Shown here piece by piece: positions 7,694-15,838 of a stretch of DNA of 64,000 nucleotides (position 1 is its first letter; each line of letters starts with the position of its first letter). A program made the translations under genes and the position numbers. The stretch spans positions 153,485 to 217,484 of the forward strand of contig NZ_JAHBZK010000006.1 in assembly GCF_019635465.1 (NCBI RefSeq). The letters run 5' to 3'. The notes under the pieces were generated by a model. It did not search any database and was not told the DNA's origin. It saw nothing but the letters and a program-made list of their open reading frames with translations. Source of the DNA: Hydrogenophaga sp. Its GTDB lineage: Bacteria; Pseudomonadota; Gammaproteobacteria; Burkholderiales; Burkholderiaceae_C.

Positions 7694-9163
7694 ATGAACA
7701 TCCAACGCTTCATCGCCCCCACCTCGCGCGAGGCCATGTCCAAGGCGCGCCGTCAGTTTGGCGACAGTGCCGTGATCCTCTCCACGCGCCAGACGCCCGA
7801 AGGCTTCGAGGTCATGGTGGCCGCCGAGGAAAGCCTGGCGTCCATGACGCAGGGCGCGCCCGCATCGGCCGCGTCCGCCGCTGCGGCCAAGCCGGTGGAA
7901 GCGCCGCGCCAGGCGCCGTTTGCCAACACGCAATCGACCATCGCCAGCGACACCGAAGCCATGGCGATGAGCACGCTGTCGTTCCAGGAATATGTGCGTG
8001 AGCGCATGCTGCGCAAGCGCCGCGAACAACTCGACGGCGGCTCGCCCGAGGCAGCGGCCGAGGCCGCGCCCGCCCGCGAACCCGAGCCCATTGCCGTGCC
8101 GGTGCAGCGCTTCAACGAGCCGGAGCAGATCCGCACGCCGCGCGCCACGCCGCAGCCCATCCGCACGCGTGAGAACGCCTTCGCCGATTCGGAGCCGCGC
8201 TTTGCCGTGCAGGAAGAGCAGCGCATGTCGCTGGAGCTGAACGCGCTCAAGGACATGATCGAAGAGCGTTTCAACACCCTGGCCTGGCTGGGTTCGAGCA
8301 AGAGCAACCCGATCCAGTCGAGCCTGATGCACAAGCTCATCCGCGCCGGCTACTCGCCCGCGCTCTCGCGCGCCGTGCTCGAGCGCCTGCCGGTTGAAGC
8401 TGGCGCCGGCGAATCGCTGCGTTGGCTGATGGACGCCATTCAGCGCAACCTGCGCGTGGCCCAACCGGGTGCCGGCCTGGCCGACGAGGGCGGTGTGGTC
8501 GCCCTGGTGGGTGCCACCGGTGTGGGCAAGACCACCACCGCCGCCAAGCTGGCCGCGCAATGCGTCAAACAATACGGCGCCAACAGCGTCGGTCTGGTCA
8601 CCCTCGACAGCTACCGCGTCTCGGGCTACGAGCAGCTGCGCTCCTTCGGCCGCATGTTGGGCGTGGTGGCGCACCTGGCGCACGACCGCGCCGCGCTCAA
8701 GGACATGCTCGGCCTGCTGGCCGGCAAACGCCTGGTCATCATCGACACCGCCGGCCTGGGCCAGCGCGACCAGCGCGTGCAGGACATGCTCGACGTGCTG
8801 GAGATGCCCAGCCTCAAGAAGGTGCTGGTGCTCAACGCCGGCACCCAGGGCGACACCCTGGACGAGACGCTTTCCGCCTTCAAGGCCGACAAGCTGCACG
8901 GCGTGGTGCTGTCCAAGGTGGACGAAGCCGTCAAGCTCGGCCCCGCCATCGACGCCCTGATTCGTCACCACGTGACGGTGCGCGGTGTGGCCAACGGCCA
9001 GCGCGTGCCCGAAGACTGGCACCACCCCGATGCCGGCTCGCTGGTCAAGCTGAGCATGGGCTCGAGCAGCAAGTCGGCCTTCGACCCCAGCACCGCCGAC
9101 ATGGGCTTCTACTTCGCCCAGTCGGCCGGCCGCAGCGGCACCTTCGGTGGCCTGCATGTTTGA
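7694..9163 (+). CDS. flhF: Flagellar biosynthesis SRP-like GTPase FlhF
   Basis: SRP-type GTPase that sets flagellar placement in polar-flagellated bacteria, 489 residues. The ATG at 7694 gives the family N-terminus MNIQRFIAPTSREAM; a start 27 bp upstream would add nine unrelated residues. The N-terminal ~200 residues are a low-complexity basic region, then the NG domain: P-loop GATGVGKTTT near residue 272, DSYRVSGYEQL, and IDTAGLGQRD. The stop overlaps the next gene by 8 bp. Confidence 0.95.
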   Translation: MNIQRFIAPTSREAMSKARRQFGDSAVILSTRQTPEGFEVMVAAEESLASMTQGAPASAASAAAAKPVEAPRQAPFANTQSTIASDTEAMAMSTLSFQEYVRERMLRKRREQLDGGSPEAAAEAAPAREPEPIAVPVQRFNEPEQIRTPRATPQPIRTRENAFADSEPRFAVQEEQRMSLELNALKDMIEERFNTLAWLGSSKSNPIQSSLMHKLIRAGYSPALSRAVLERLPVEAGAGESLRWLMDAIQRNLRVAQPGAGLADEGGVVALVGATGVGKTTTAAKLAAQCVKQYGANSVGLVTLDSYRVSGYEQLRSFGRMLGVVAHLAHDRAALKDMLGLLAGKRLVIIDTAGLGQRDQRVQDMLDVLEMPSLKKVLVLNAGTQGDTLDETLSAFKADKLHGVVLSKVDEAVKLGPAIDALIRHHVTVRGVANGQRVPEDWHHPDAGSLVKLSMGSSSKSAFDPSTADMGFYFAQSAGRSGTFGGLHV

Positions 9164-9908
9164 GTTCGGCCTTGACCAGGCCGCCGGCCTGCGCCTGGAC
9201 ATGCAGGCGCGCGACGGCAGCCCGGCCCTCATGCCCCTGGCCAGCCCGGCCCAGCCGTCGCACGGCTTTGAGTGGCTGTGCCGGCTGGCGATGGACCTGG
9301 CCGACGCCGGTCAGCGCGTCGTCGTCATCGACGGCTGCGCCACCGAACGCGGCGAGCGCGGTGGCCTGTGCCACGCGCTGGCCGACACCAGCGAAACGCA
9401 ACTGGGCGCCGCGGCACAGCGCGGCGAGTGGCAGGTGATGCCCGGCGCGCGCGGCCTGCAGACCCTGGTGGGCACCGCCGCCGCCGGTGGCGCCGACACG
9501 GCGGTCTCGCGCCTGTTTGCACCGTTCGCGCACGGCGCGCTGGTGTTGCTGTACGCGCCGGCGCAAGCCCTGGCCTCGCTCCTGTCGGGCATCAGCGCGC
9601 GCGTGCTGGTGCCGGTGATCGACCAGCCGCAGGCCAGCATCGATGCCTATGGCGCCCTGAAATGGCTGCACGGCGCGGGCCTGTGCCCGGTGCTGGCGCC
9701 GCTGTCGGCACCGCAGCAGATTCTCTCCAACGTGGTCGACACCGCGCAGCGTCACCTGGGCCTTCGCGTGCCCGTGTGGGCGCAGCCGGCCTGGTCGCAG
9801 CGCGTGCCCGATGGCGCGCTGGTGCGCGCCGACACGCCCCCGTTCTCACCTCACCGTTCACCCGCCCGCGGCGTTTACGCCGGGGCCGCTCACCCCCTCT
9901 GGAGCTGA
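9156..9908 (+). CDS. FlhG/FleN-position protein, degenerate MinD-like
   Basis: 250-residue protein in the slot that flhG (fleN) occupies between flhF and fliA. It has beta strands typical of a ParA/MinD fold (GQRVVVIDGCATERG near residue 50, ALVLLYAPAQAL, VLVPVIDQPQA) but no KGGxGK deviant Walker A motif, so it cannot bind ATP in the usual way. The start ATG is inside flhF (8-bp overlap) and fliA starts 2 bp after the stop, so it is translated with both. Function is inferred only from position; it may be a scaffold remnant of FlhG. Confidence 0.55.
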   Translation: MFEFGLDQAAGLRLDMQARDGSPALMPLASPAQPSHGFEWLCRLAMDLADAGQRVVVIDGCATERGERGGLCHALADTSETQLGAAAQRGEWQVMPGARGLQTLVGTAAAGGADTAVSRLFAPFAHGALVLLYAPAQALASLLSGISARVLVPVIDQPQASIDAYGALKWLHGAGLCPVLAPLSAPQQILSNVVDTAQRHLGLRVPVWAQPAWSQRVPDGALVRADTPPFSPHRSPARGVYAGAAHPLWS

Positions 9909-9910
9909 CG

Positions 9911-10627
9911 ATGTACACCGCCAAAGGCACGCTCGAACGCGATGACCAGCTGAAGAAATACAGCCCGCTGGTTCGTCGTCTGGCGCACCACATGATCGCC
10001 AAGCTGCCCCCGAGTGTCGAGATCGACGACCTGATCCAGGTCGGCATGATCGGCCTCACCGAAGCCATTGCGCGCTACGAGCCCTCGCAGGGCGTGCAGT
10101 TCGAGACCTTCGCCAGCCAGCGCATCCGCGGCGCGATGATCGACGAGCTGCGCGACGGCGACTGGATGAGCCGCGGCTCGCGCAAGAGCCAGAAGGACAT
10201 CGAGCAGGCCGTGCACCGTCTGCAGCAGAAGCTGCACCGCGTGCCCAAGGAGAGCGAGATCGCCGCCGAGATGGGCCTGACCCTGGCCGACTACCAGTCG
10301 CTGCTGGCCAAGGTGCGCGGCACCCAGCTCGTGTACCTGGAAGACATCAGCGGCGGCAGCGACGACGAAGACAGCTTTCTGGACCGCCACATGGGCGACC
10401 ACGAGGCCGACCCCTCGTCGATGCTGCAGGACCAGCGCATGCGCATGGCCCTGGTCGAGGCGATCAAGACCTTGCCCGACCGCGAGCAGCACATCATGAG
10501 CATGTACTACGAGCACGACATGAACCTCAAGGAAATCGCCGCCGTGCTCGGCGTGACCGAATCGCGCGTGTGCCAGCTGCACAGCCAGTCGATTGCGCGC
10601 CTGCGCACCAAGCTGCGCGAACACTGA
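9911..10627 (+). CDS. fliA: RNA polymerase sigma factor FliA (sigma-28)
   Basis: Sigma factor for late flagellar and chemotaxis genes, 238 residues. Region 2 motifs (YSPLVRRLAHHM, DDLIQVGMIGLTEAI, FETFASQRIRGAMIDELR), region 3 and the region 4 helix-turn-helix (LKEIAAVLGVTESRVCQLHSQ) are all present. SD GGAG (9901-9904) is 6 nt from the ATG. It would be held inactive by FlgM (15408-15725). Confidence 0.97.
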   Translation: MYTAKGTLERDDQLKKYSPLVRRLAHHMIAKLPPSVEIDDLIQVGMIGLTEAIARYEPSQGVQFETFASQRIRGAMIDELRDGDWMSRGSRKSQKDIEQAVHRLQQKLHRVPKESEIAAEMGLTLADYQSLLAKVRGTQLVYLEDISGGSDDEDSFLDRHMGDHEADPSSMLQDQRMRMALVEAIKTLPDREQHIMSMYYEHDMNLKEIAAVLGVTESRVCQLHSQSIARLRTKLREH

Positions 10628-10631
10628 CCCC

Positions 10632-11684
10632 ATGAGCCGCGGGCCCCACAGCGTCGCGCTGGTGATGATCGCGCGCAACGAGGCGCGCGGCATCCAGCGC
10701 GCGCTGGCCAGCGTGCGCCCCTTTGTGGACCGCCTGCTGGTGCTCGACACCGGCTCCACCGACGACACCGTGGCCCTGGCCCGCCAGGCCGGCGCCGACG
10801 TGCACCGCTTCGACTGGTGCGACGACTTCTCGGCCGCGCGCAACCGAGCGCTCGACCTGGCCGATGCCGACTGGCACCTGATCGTCGACGCGGACGAATG
10901 GCTGATCGAGGGCGGTGAACAGGTGGCCGCTCTGCGCCACCAGGCACCCGATCACCTCGGACAACTCGGCATCCGCAGCGAATTCGGCGCAGACTCTCAG
11001 GTGCATGTGTCCTGGCTCACCCGCGTGCTGCCACGCGGCGTGCGCTACAGCGGTCGCATCCACGAACAACCCGACTCCGACCTGCCGCGCGTGCGCCTGG
11101 GCATCACTCTGGGCCACGACGGCTACACCCCGGCGCAGCTGGCGCTCAAGCGCGGGCGCAACCGCACGTTGTTGTTGGCCGAGCGCGACGCCCACCCCGA
11201 CGACCCCCACGTCTGGCTGCACCTGGGCAAAGACCACGAAACCTACGGCGAACACGCCGAGGCCGCCGCCTGCTACCGACAGGCCTGGCAGCGCAGCCCG
11301 CAGGGCGCACCCTGGCGCCACGACCTGATCGTGCGCCTGCTGCACTGCCTGGGCCAGAGCGGCGCACTCGACGAAGCCCTGGTGCTGGCCGGCAACGCCA
11401 TGGACGAATGGGACGGCTCGCCCGACTACCACTTCGTGCTCGGCAACCTGCTGCTCAACTGGGCCACCCGCCACCCCGAGCAGGCCATGGATCAAGGCCT
11501 GCCCATGGCGCGCGCCGCCTGGGAGCGCTGCCTGCAGATCGGCGAACGCCCCGACCTCGACGGCTCGGTCAGCGGCCGCGGCAGCCACCTCGCGGCGCAC
11601 AACCTCGCCGTCATCCACGACGGCCTGGGGCAGGCCGATCAGGCAGCGCACTACCGGCAATTGGCGGTGCAGTTGCGCACTTGA
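10632..11684 (+). CDS. Family 2 glycosyltransferase with C-terminal TPR-like repeats
   Basis: 350 residues starting 4 bp after fliA. The N-terminal GT-A domain has VALVMIARNEARGIQRAL, VLDTGSTDDTV and the metal/nucleotide-sugar motif IVDADEW. The second half is helical with TPR-style repeats (HVWLHLGKDHETYGEHAEAAACYRQA). This domain pair is common in glycosyltransferases that modify proteins; the position directly after fliA suggests flagellin glycosylation, but no flagellin gene is in the window to support it. Confidence 0.75.
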   Translation: MSRGPHSVALVMIARNEARGIQRALASVRPFVDRLLVLDTGSTDDTVALARQAGADVHRFDWCDDFSAARNRALDLADADWHLIVDADEWLIEGGEQVAALRHQAPDHLGQLGIRSEFGADSQVHVSWLTRVLPRGVRYSGRIHEQPDSDLPRVRLGITLGHDGYTPAQLALKRGRNRTLLLAERDAHPDDPHVWLHLGKDHETYGEHAEAAACYRQAWQRSPQGAPWRHDLIVRLLHCLGQSGALDEALVLAGNAMDEWDGSPDYHFVLGNLLLNWATRHPEQAMDQGLPMARAAWERCLQIGERPDLDGSVSGRGSHLAAHNLAVIHDGLGQADQAAHYRQLAVQLRT

Positions 11685-11858
11685 GCGCGGCATTCGCCGG
11701 TTGCTCAGCTGTGGGTGAGACCACCCGCATCCCTTTTGATGAGGCTAGGATGGCCACCACCGGCCAGGAGCGGGCGGTAACCACTCATGTTCCGGCTGCT
11801 TCGACGGCTGAGGCCCTAGCTGTCGCGCGGCTCGTCCAACCATTGCAAGGAGTGCGGT

Positions 11859-12302
11859 TTGAACCTCTCAGACTTCGATGATCGTCGCGAACTTGAAGCG
11901 GCATGTCATTGCGGTGCGGTGCGCTTTCGACTGGTTCTGACAGATGGTCTGCGAAGTGCACGGCGATGCAACTGCTCGTACTGCAGCATGCGCGGCGCCG
12001 TGGCAGTGTCTACCGATCTGGAGAACCTGCAGGTTGTTCAAGGCGCTGAAAAGCTGACGCTCTACCAGTTCAACACCGGCCAGGCCAAGCACTACTTCTG
12101 CTCGGTGTGTGGCATTTACACGTTCCATTCGCGACGCTCCACTCCGACCCAATATGGCGTCAATGCATCGTGCATTGAGGGCCTGAGCCCCTTCGACTTC
12201 GCAGACGTTCCAGTGTTGGAAGGGCGAAGTCATCCAAAGGACCGGGGCGGCGGCCCCCTGACCGCTGGGTGGCTAAGCTACCGCGCCAACGAGCGCACGT
12301 AG
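11859..12302 (+). CDS. GFA/CENP-V family zinc protein
   Basis: 147 residues of the Mss4-like fold used by glutathione-dependent formaldehyde-activating enzyme relatives. Cysteine pairs are in the expected order: CHCG near residue 17, CNCSYC near residue 38, and FCSVCGIYTFH near residue 80. The start is a TTG with an ideal SD (AAGGAG, 11847-11852) 6 nt upstream; no in-frame ATG fits. Substrate unknown; most family members are not proven formaldehyde enzymes. The 174 bp between the glycosyltransferase and this gene hold nothing I can name. Confidence 0.75.
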   Translation: MNLSDFDDRRELEAACHCGAVRFRLVLTDGLRSARRCNCSYCSMRGAVAVSTDLENLQVVQGAEKLTLYQFNTGQAKHYFCSVCGIYTFHSRRSTPTQYGVNASCIEGLSPFDFADVPVLEGRSHPKDRGGGPLTAGWLSYRANERT

Positions 12303-12379
12303 CCAAACGAACATACTGGCAACGGCCGTCCGCATTCATCCCGTGGCTATGCTCGCTGCTCCAAGGAGCGCAGCCGCCC

Positions 12380-12772
12380 ATGACCCCCTTCACCACCCAA
12401 CCCCTGCCAGCCGACCCCACCGTCACCGCGCCCGACGGCTCAGACGTGCGCGTGCTGTGCGCGCTGGCGGGGGGCAGCATGGCGCATTTCTCGCTGGCGC
12501 CGGGCCGGGTCACGCAGGCCGTGGTACACCGCACGGTGGAGGAGATCTGGTACGTGATCTCGGGCGAGGGCGAGATGTGGCGTCGGCAAGGCGACAAGGA
12601 AGACACCGTGGCGCTGCGTGCCGGCTTGAGCCTGACCATTCCGGTGGGCACGCACTTTCAGTTTCGCGCCATGGGCGACCAGGCCCTGTGTGCGGTGGCC
12701 ATCACCATGCCGCCCTGGCCTGGCATGGACGAGGCGGTGCCCGTCGAAGGCACCTGGACCCCGACGGCTTGA
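12380..12772 (+). CDS. Small cupin-domain protein
   Basis: 130 residues forming one cupin barrel. Motif 1 is degenerate (APGRVTQAVVHRTVEEIWYVISGEG is split here as VVHRTVEEIWYV then SGEGEM) and the second motif gives PVGTHFQFRAMGDQ. The His/Glu metal ligands of motif 1 can be seen (H..VEEIWY), and a His sits in PVGTH. The ATG at 12380 has AAGGAG 11 nt upstream; an upstream in-frame start at 12269 would overlap the GFA gene and add residues unlike a cupin. Role unknown. Confidence 0.7.
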   Translation: MTPFTTQPLPADPTVTAPDGSDVRVLCALAGGSMAHFSLAPGRVTQAVVHRTVEEIWYVISGEGEMWRRQGDKEDTVALRAGLSLTIPVGTHFQFRAMGDQALCAVAITMPPWPGMDEAVPVEGTWTPTA

Positions 12773-12818
12773 AGCCTGGGCGCGCTCAAGGCAAGCCTTT
12801 GCGGCGCGACAATCGCGG

Positions 12819-12846
12819 CCCAACGCCCAACGCCCAACGCCCAACG
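12819..12846 (+). repeat. Tandem heptanucleotide repeat (CCCAACG)x4
   Basis: Four perfect copies of CCCAACG end 2 bp before the ATG of the lipoprotein gene. They take the place where an SD would be and there is no other SD. A -10-like GACAAT is at 12808-12813. A 7-bp unit is prone to slipped-strand change and would vary leader length here rather than reading frame. Confidence 0.85.
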
Positions 12847-12848
12847 CC

Positions 12849-13628
12849 ATGACCTCGATGCCATTGCCCGCCCTGCGCCTCGCCGCTGTCCTCGCTGTCG
12901 CCGCCGCCATGGGTGGCTGTGCGACTCCGGTCGACACCCGGACCATCGTGTCCGACAGCCCGTCCTACCTCAACGACAACTTCACGCCGATGCAGCTGAG
13001 CGCAGCCGTGCGGTCCCAGGTCGAGAAGGGCGAGCCGATGGCGCCGCGGTTTCGCCGCATCGAATTCCGCCACTCGGTGGTCGTCGAGGGCCAGGGCAAT
13101 CGCTACGAGGTCCAGGCGAATACCACGCTGACCAACCTGGGCAACGGCTATGTGCAGCAGCGCACCGAATACGCGCGCAACGACCTGGCCTACCGCGTCA
13201 ACCTGGCCCTGTCCTTTGCGGGCATCCACCTGCTCAGGTCGCAGACCACCTTCCTGGAGCGCGCCAGCGCGCAACAGCCCTTGGAGATCAAGGAGCTGAT
13301 CCGCTTCGACCGCGGCCTGGGCAACCCCAAGCCCGGGCAGAGCTATGTGATGGAGGCCCGCCTGGGCACAGCGCCGCAGCTCATGGGCTTCACCTACGAG
13401 AAACGCACCTGCACCGCCGGGCAGCCCGTGCCGGCCTCGGTGTTGATGCTCGAGCTGCAGGGCACCGCCATACCGCTGGAATGCGTCAAGACGGGCGAGA
13501 ACGGTGTGGTCATCAACAAGATGAAGTTCGTCTGGCTGCCTGACTTGGGCGTGGGGTTTCAGACCGACTACGTGAGCGCGCGCGAAACCAGCCTGTACAC
13601 CCTGCATTCGATCAACGTGACCCGCTGA
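12849..13628 (+). CDS. Putative lipoprotein of unknown function
   Basis: 259 residues with a lipoprotein-type signal: hydrophobic AVLAVAAAMGGC with the acceptor cysteine near residue 22. The mature part is soluble, probably beta-rich, with two further cysteines (RTC, LEC) that could form a disulfide. No family recognised. The start is the first ATG after the heptamer repeat. It has no SD, which is unusual for this window. Confidence 0.6.
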   Translation: MTSMPLPALRLAAVLAVAAAMGGCATPVDTRTIVSDSPSYLNDNFTPMQLSAAVRSQVEKGEPMAPRFRRIEFRHSVVVEGQGNRYEVQANTTLTNLGNGYVQQRTEYARNDLAYRVNLALSFAGIHLLRSQTTFLERASAQQPLEIKELIRFDRGLGNPKPGQSYVMEARLGTAPQLMGFTYEKRTCTAGQPVPASVLMLELQGTAIPLECVKTGENGVVINKMKFVWLPDLGVGFQTDYVSARETSLYTLHSINVTR

Positions 13629-13641
13629 CCGCACCGCTGCC

Positions 13642-14052
13642 ATGTCTTTGTTGTTTGTCTACGGCTCCCTCAAGCAGGACTATCCCAACCACCCGGTCAA
13701 CCGCGGTCGCCGCGTGCCGGGCGAGTACCGCACCGCGCAGGCCTACCCCATGCACCTGATCGACTCGGTGCTGCCCTGCCTGTTTCTGCAACCCGGGCAG
13801 GGGCTGCCGGTCAGTGGGCAGCTGTTCGAAGTGAATGCCGACGCGCTGGCGGCAATGGATGCGCTGGAGCGGGTGGGTGAACCCGGTGGCTACCAGCGCG
13901 TCACCATCGACGTGGTGGCCTCGGACGGCAGCGGTGCGTTGACGCCGGCCTTTGCTTACGTCCAGGATGCCGCCTTGTTGCAGCGCGGCGGCCCACACCC
14001 GGGGCCGCTGGCCGACTACACGCCCGAACACGCCCGCGCCCTGCGCTGGTGA
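13642..14052 (+). CDS. Gamma-glutamylcyclotransferase (AIG2-like) family protein
   Basis: 136 residues with the fold's hallmark N-terminus LLFVYGSLKQDYPNH, followed by GQLFEVNADALAAMDALERVGEPGGYQR, where the catalytic-type Glu of the family would be in ALERV. It starts 13 bp after the lipoprotein gene. Actual substrate (gamma-glutamyl amine or dipeptide) cannot be told from the sequence. Confidence 0.8.
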   Translation: MSLLFVYGSLKQDYPNHPVNRGRRVPGEYRTAQAYPMHLIDSVLPCLFLQPGQGLPVSGQLFEVNADALAAMDALERVGEPGGYQRVTIDVVASDGSGALTPAFAYVQDAALLQRGGPHPGPLADYTPEHARALRW

Positions 14053-14081
14053 GCCCGCCCGGGGCCAACCCTGCACGCCCT

Positions 14082-14501
14082 ATGCACGCCTTTCGCCCCA
14101 TCACCCTCGACCACCTCGTGCTGCGCGTGGTGGACCTCGATCGCATGCTGGCCTTCTACTGCGACGTGCTGGGCTGCACGATCGAGCGCCGCCGCGACGA
14201 CATCGGTCTGGTGCAGTTGCGTGCCGGCGATGCGCTGATCGACCTGGTGCCGGTGGATGGGGAACTGGGTCGCGCCGGTGGTGCCGCACCGGGCAGCGAG
14301 GGCCGCAACCTGGACCACTTCTGTTTGCGCGTGGTGCCCTTTGACGCGCGGGCCATCCGGGACCACCTGGCGCGCCACGGCCACGCCGCCGGGCCGGTGG
14401 AACAGCGCTTCGGCGCCGAGGGCGAGGGCCCTTCCATCTATGTGAGCGATCCTGAGGGCAATGTGGTGGAGCTCAAGGGGCCGCCGCAGGCTCAGGTCTG
14501 A
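14082..14501 (+). CDS. VOC (glyoxalase/bleomycin resistance) family protein
   Basis: 139 residues in two beta-alpha-beta-beta-beta units. The metal ligands of VOC enzymes can be placed at the H in LDHLVLRVVD, the H in LDHFCLRVV and the E in NVVELKG. The ATG at 14082 gives the normal family N-terminus; an in-frame GTG at 14049 overlaps the preceding stop and would add 11 residues. Similar proteins are annotated as virulence protein or dioxygenase; substrate unknown. Confidence 0.75.
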   Translation: MHAFRPITLDHLVLRVVDLDRMLAFYCDVLGCTIERRRDDIGLVQLRAGDALIDLVPVDGELGRAGGAAPGSEGRNLDHFCLRVVPFDARAIRDHLARHGHAAGPVEQRFGAEGEGPSIYVSDPEGNVVELKGPPQAQV

Positions 14502-14645
14502 GCGCTGGGGTCGGCATTCCCGTTCTCGAAGCGATCAGTCGACAGTTGGGGTGCGCGACCTTTGTCCTATGTCATGGGCCTGGCGTGACGCGTGGTCATG
14601 ATGGGTGCAACCCGTCTGTTCAACCACCCGCCCATGGAGACCACG

Positions 14646-14996
14646 ATGAAGAACTTCCCCGCGAACTACGAGGAACTCAACACCTGGATGGAGAAGCTGG
14701 GGATGGCCGTCCCCGATGTCATGCAGGGATTTGGCGCCCTGCATGACGCCAGCCTCAAGTCCGGGGCCTTGACCAGCAAGACCAAGGAGTTGATCGCGCT
14801 GGGCATTGCCATCACGGTGCGCTGCGATGGCTGCATCTCCTACCACGTGCACGACGCGCTCGAGGCCGGTGCCAGCAAGGATGAGGTCGCTGAGACGGTG
14901 GGCGTCGCCATCATGATGGGCGGCGGTCCATCGGTGGTCTACGGGATTGAGGCGATGCAGGCGCTGGAGCAGTTCCTGCAGCAAAAGGCCCGCTAA
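14646..14996 (+). CDS. Carboxymuconolactone decarboxylase/AhpD-like protein
   Basis: 116 residues, all helical. The redox-type motif RCDGCISYHVHDALEAGAS has the CxxC plus downstream His pattern of AhpD-like proteins. SD GGAG (14636-14639) is 6 nt before ATG 14646, which decides the start against an upstream in-frame ATG at 14634. It converges on flgN, with a 52-bp gap. A thiol-based peroxidase or reductase role is plausible but not shown. Confidence 0.75.
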   Translation: MKNFPANYEELNTWMEKLGMAVPDVMQGFGALHDASLKSGALTSKTKELIALGIAITVRCDGCISYHVHDALEAGASKDEVAETVGVAIMMGGGPSVVYGIEAMQALEQFLQQKAR

Positions 14997-15048
14997 ATCG
15001 CCAGACCGCTCGGGCCCGGCGCTGCCCGAATGTGGGCTTGGGGCTGCC

Positions 15049-15393
15049 TCAGGGGCGCTGGTAGCGCGCCGCGCCCACCTTGCCCAGTTGCTGGTAGGTG
15101 GGTTTTTGCAGGTGGTCGGGCAGCAGGCTGCCGAGGGCGCGGTCGTTGAGCGCGGCAGCGCGCAGGGTGGCGGCGCGCAATTGGGCAAATCGTTGGGCGG
15201 CCGACTGCAGGGCCTCGGCGTCGGCGCCGCGCAGCGCCAGCGTGCTGGGCGCGGCTTTCAGCGTGGCCTGCACGGCCGCGCTGGCGCGTTCCACGGCGGG
15301 CGCATCGGCCTGCAGCAGGGCGCGCTCCAGCCCGTCCAGTTGCCCGTGCAGGTGGGCAATCCAGGTGTGTGCGGGCTGGGTGTTCTGGGTCAT
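15049..15393 (-). CDS. flgN: FlgN-like flagellar export chaperone
   Basis: 114-residue, fully helical, Ala-rich protein directly downstream of flgM (14-bp gap), the standard place of flgN, the chaperone for FlgK and FlgL. The sequence itself is poorly conserved in this family; the call rests on length, helical content and gene order. Confidence 0.75.
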   Translation of the reverse strand: MTQNTQPAHTWIAHLHGQLDGLERALLQADAPAVERASAAVQATLKAAPSTLALRGADAEALQSAAQRFAQLRAATLRAAALNDRALGSLLPDHLQKPTYQQLGKVGAARYQRP

Positions 15394-15407
15394 GGTGGTG
15401 TGCGCGT

Positions 15408-15725
15408 TCAGGCGCGGCCGGCGTTGAGCATTTCGGCCGCGTTGGCCAGCAGCTTGTCGGCGATCGCCTCGGGGTTGACCTTGAACGAGCCGTCGGCAAT
15501 GGCCTGCTTCATGGCGGCCACTTTCTCGGCGTTGAACTCTTCGCCGCCGCCGGAAGAACCGACGTTGGCAGACGACGACAAGGTGACCGTCACACCCGGT
15601 TGCGGCGAACCGCCGGCCGGCTTGGCAGCGGCCTCGGCGGCCGCGACGGGTTGCGGGGCCGCCTTTTGGGGGCCACCGGCCACGCTGCCGATGTAGGAAT
15701 CCGATGCTGAAGAATCGACTTTCAT
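15408..15725 (-). CDS. flgM: Anti-sigma-28 factor FlgM
   Basis: 105 residues. The disordered N-terminus (Ala/Pro/Gly-rich) and the C-terminal sigma-binding helices (EKVAAMKQAIADGSFKV, PEAIADKLLANAAEML) are typical. It blocks FliA until it is exported through the finished hook. A sigma-28 promoter lies 41-67 bp upstream, giving the known feedback in which FliA drives its own inhibitor. Confidence 0.93.
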   Translation of the reverse strand: MKVDSSASDSYIGSVAGGPQKAAPQPVAAAEAAAKPAGGSPQPGVTVTLSSSANVGSSGGGEEFNAEKVAAMKQAIADGSFKVNPEAIADKLLANAAEMLNAGRA

Positions 15726-15765
15726 GTCACGCTCCGCGCCCTGTTTTCAGGGCAATGTCGTTGTC

Positions 15766-15792
15766 GTATCGGTCTTGATCTCCAGAACTTTA
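15766..15792 (-). promoter_or_regulatory. Sigma-28 (FliA) promoter of flgMN
   Basis: On the minus strand: TAAAGTTC, 11 bp, ACCGATAC, against the consensus TAAAGTTT-N11-GCCGATAA (7 of 8 and 6 of 8 matches with exact spacing). It ends about 40 bp before the flgM ATG. This is the best sigma-28 site I found in the window. Confidence 0.8.
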
Positions 15793-15838
15793 GGGTTTTA
15801 GTGCCTTTTTTCTACCGCTCGTCGCTCAAGGATGCTCT

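Noticed and set aside
12269-12379. Upstream extension of the cupin gene
   Set aside because: It would overlap the end of the GFA gene and add residues unlike any cupin; ATG 12380 has an SD.
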